DNA from: an uncultured Paracoccaceae bacterium
GTDB lineage: Bacteria > Pseudomonadota > Alphaproteobacteria > Rhodobacterales > Rhodobacteraceae
NCBI GenBank assembly: GCA_937916485.1
Contig: CALFSV010000328.1
Span: 1-7,520, forward strand
Direction of reading: 5' to 3'
Length of the DNA: 7,520 bases
Below the pieces are notes generated by a model. It was given only the letters and a program-made list of their open reading frames with translations, had not been told where the DNA came from and searched no databases. Position 1 is the first letter of the stretch, and each line of letters starts with the position of its first letter. The position numbers were made by a program, and so were the translations under genes. This document shows, piece by piece, positions 7,295 to 7,520 of this stretch.

Positions 7295-7314
7295 CCTTTT
7301 TGATGGGGCTTTGC

Positions 7315-7520
7315 ATGGCCAGCGGCGATTCCGGACAGCCAACCGAACAGGGTGATCACGACATAGGCAACACAGGCAAGGTGGCACGGGCCACGATCAT
7401 TGTCCGCAATGTAAGAACAGTATTCCCTTTTGACAAAATCAGTCGGCATTACACGAACGTAATATGGCCTAAATTTGACTTCGAAGGCGAGATCGTCGAA
7501 GTCCTTTCTCCATTCCTACT
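7315..7520 (+). CDS. Hypothetical protein, N-terminal part (runs off right edge)
   Basis: The frame is open from 7276 and never stops before the window ends, giving 68 full codons from ATG 7315. GGGG lies 6 bases before this ATG; an in-frame ATG at 7303 has no ribosome binding site. The N terminus is polar (MASGDSGQPTEQGDHDIGNT), followed by apparent beta strands (ATIIVRNVRTVFPF; FDFEGEIVEVLSPF). I do not recognise a family. Codon positions look coding-like (low GC at position two), but third positions are only about half GC, lower than in icd or nspC, so it may be a gene of different origin. A frame on the opposite strand is also open in this interval but lacks a start codon in its best-looking part. 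Moderate to low confidence. Confidence 0.42.
   Translation, partial: MASGDSGQPTEQGDHDIGNTGKVARATIIVRNVRTVFPFDKISRHYTNVIWPKFDFEGEIVEVLSPFL
7408..7436 (-). promoter_or_regulatory. Candidate sigma-70 promoter pointing towards icd
   Basis: On the minus strand TTGTCA (7436-7431) and TACATT (7413-7408) are separated by exactly 17 bases, matching the -35 consensus at five of six and the -10 at four of six positions. Transcription would start near 7401 and give icd a leader of about 500 bases. It lies inside the possible right-edge coding frame, so it is a real promoter only if that frame is short-lived or overlapped. Confidence 0.3.
7448..7463. repeat. Dyad ATTAC-N6-GTAAT
   Basis: Five-base perfect arms (7448-7452 and 7459-7463) with a 6-base spacer, in AT-rich surroundings. 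It lies just upstream of the candidate leftward promoter, centred about 54 bp before its predicted start, where an activator could sit. It is also within the right-edge reading frame. Confidence 0.35.
7477..7503. repeat. 8-bp inverted repeat with 11-base loop
   Basis: GACTTCGA (7477-7484) and TCGAAGTC (7496-7503) are perfect reverse complements. The plus strand continues CTTTCTCC, too poor in T for a clear terminator. It falls inside the possible right-edge gene; if that frame is not real, this is a second regulatory dyad beside the one at 7448-7463. Confidence 0.45.

Larger units (their letters stand above)
6938..7302. other. icd upstream region
   Basis: This stretch separates the icd leader repeats from the right-edge open frame. 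It holds a small GGGCC/GGCCC hairpin (6943-6956), the inverted repeat at 7001-7029, and one weak open frame (7043-7294). No promoter close to icd could be recognised; the best candidate -35/-10 pair for leftward transcription lies at 7408-7436. No tRNA, riboswitch of a known class, or insertion-sequence end was seen. Confidence 0.4.

Noticed and set aside
7006..7449. 147-codon minus-strand frame with a hydrophobic stretch (CHLACVAYVVITLFGWLSGIAAG)
   Set aside because: Only the first part looks protein-like. That part continues upstream of its ATG to a stop codon at the window edge without another start codon, and the remainder is low-quality sequence overlapping the icd leader. A decayed gene fragment is possible but unsupported.

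Overview
The window reads as a chromosomal segment of a marine-type alphaproteobacterium, most likely Rhodobacterales (Roseobacter group). The case rests on three things: GC-rich genes, a large monomeric NADP-dependent isocitrate dehydrogenase, and a two-gene carboxyspermidine (carboxynorspermidine) route to spermidine. The taxon is an inference from gene content, not from a marker gene.

Layout from left to right. At 1-290 on the minus strand is the receiver domain of a NarL/LuxR-type response regulator, cut by the left edge. From about 306 to 1016 there is roughly 700 bp without a convincing gene, poorer in GC than the genes. It holds a perfect 14-bp palindrome, an imperfect long stem-loop and, at its right end, a strong hairpin with a seven-T tract on the plus strand. 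The minus-strand pair nspC (carboxynorspermidine/carboxyspermidine decarboxylase, 2290-3393) and its saccharopine-dehydrogenase-like partner (1017-2258) follows, 31 bp apart and almost certainly one operon read right to left. Divergent from it is a lipoprotein gene (3630-4556, plus) with a clear lipobox and a TbpB-like C-terminal beta-barrel. It converges on the monomeric isocitrate dehydrogenase gene (4670-6892, minus), with a shared hairpin between the two stops. The last 630 bp hold the icd leader (12-bp tandem repeats, an 8-bp inverted repeat), a possible small ORF at 7043-7294, and an open frame running off the right edge (7315-7520, plus).

How the genes relate. The dehydrogenase condenses aspartate semialdehyde with putrescine (or diaminopropane) and reduces the product; NspC then decarboxylates it to spermidine (or norspermidine). 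Isocitrate dehydrogenase supplies 2-oxoglutarate and NADPH. The lipoprotein is probably a surface protein, and nothing in the sequence ties it to polyamines. I see no mobile element, CRISPR array, tRNA or rRNA. The window is mostly core metabolism; the less explained parts are the non-coding stretch at 306-1016, the lipoprotein, and the icd upstream region with the right-edge ORF.
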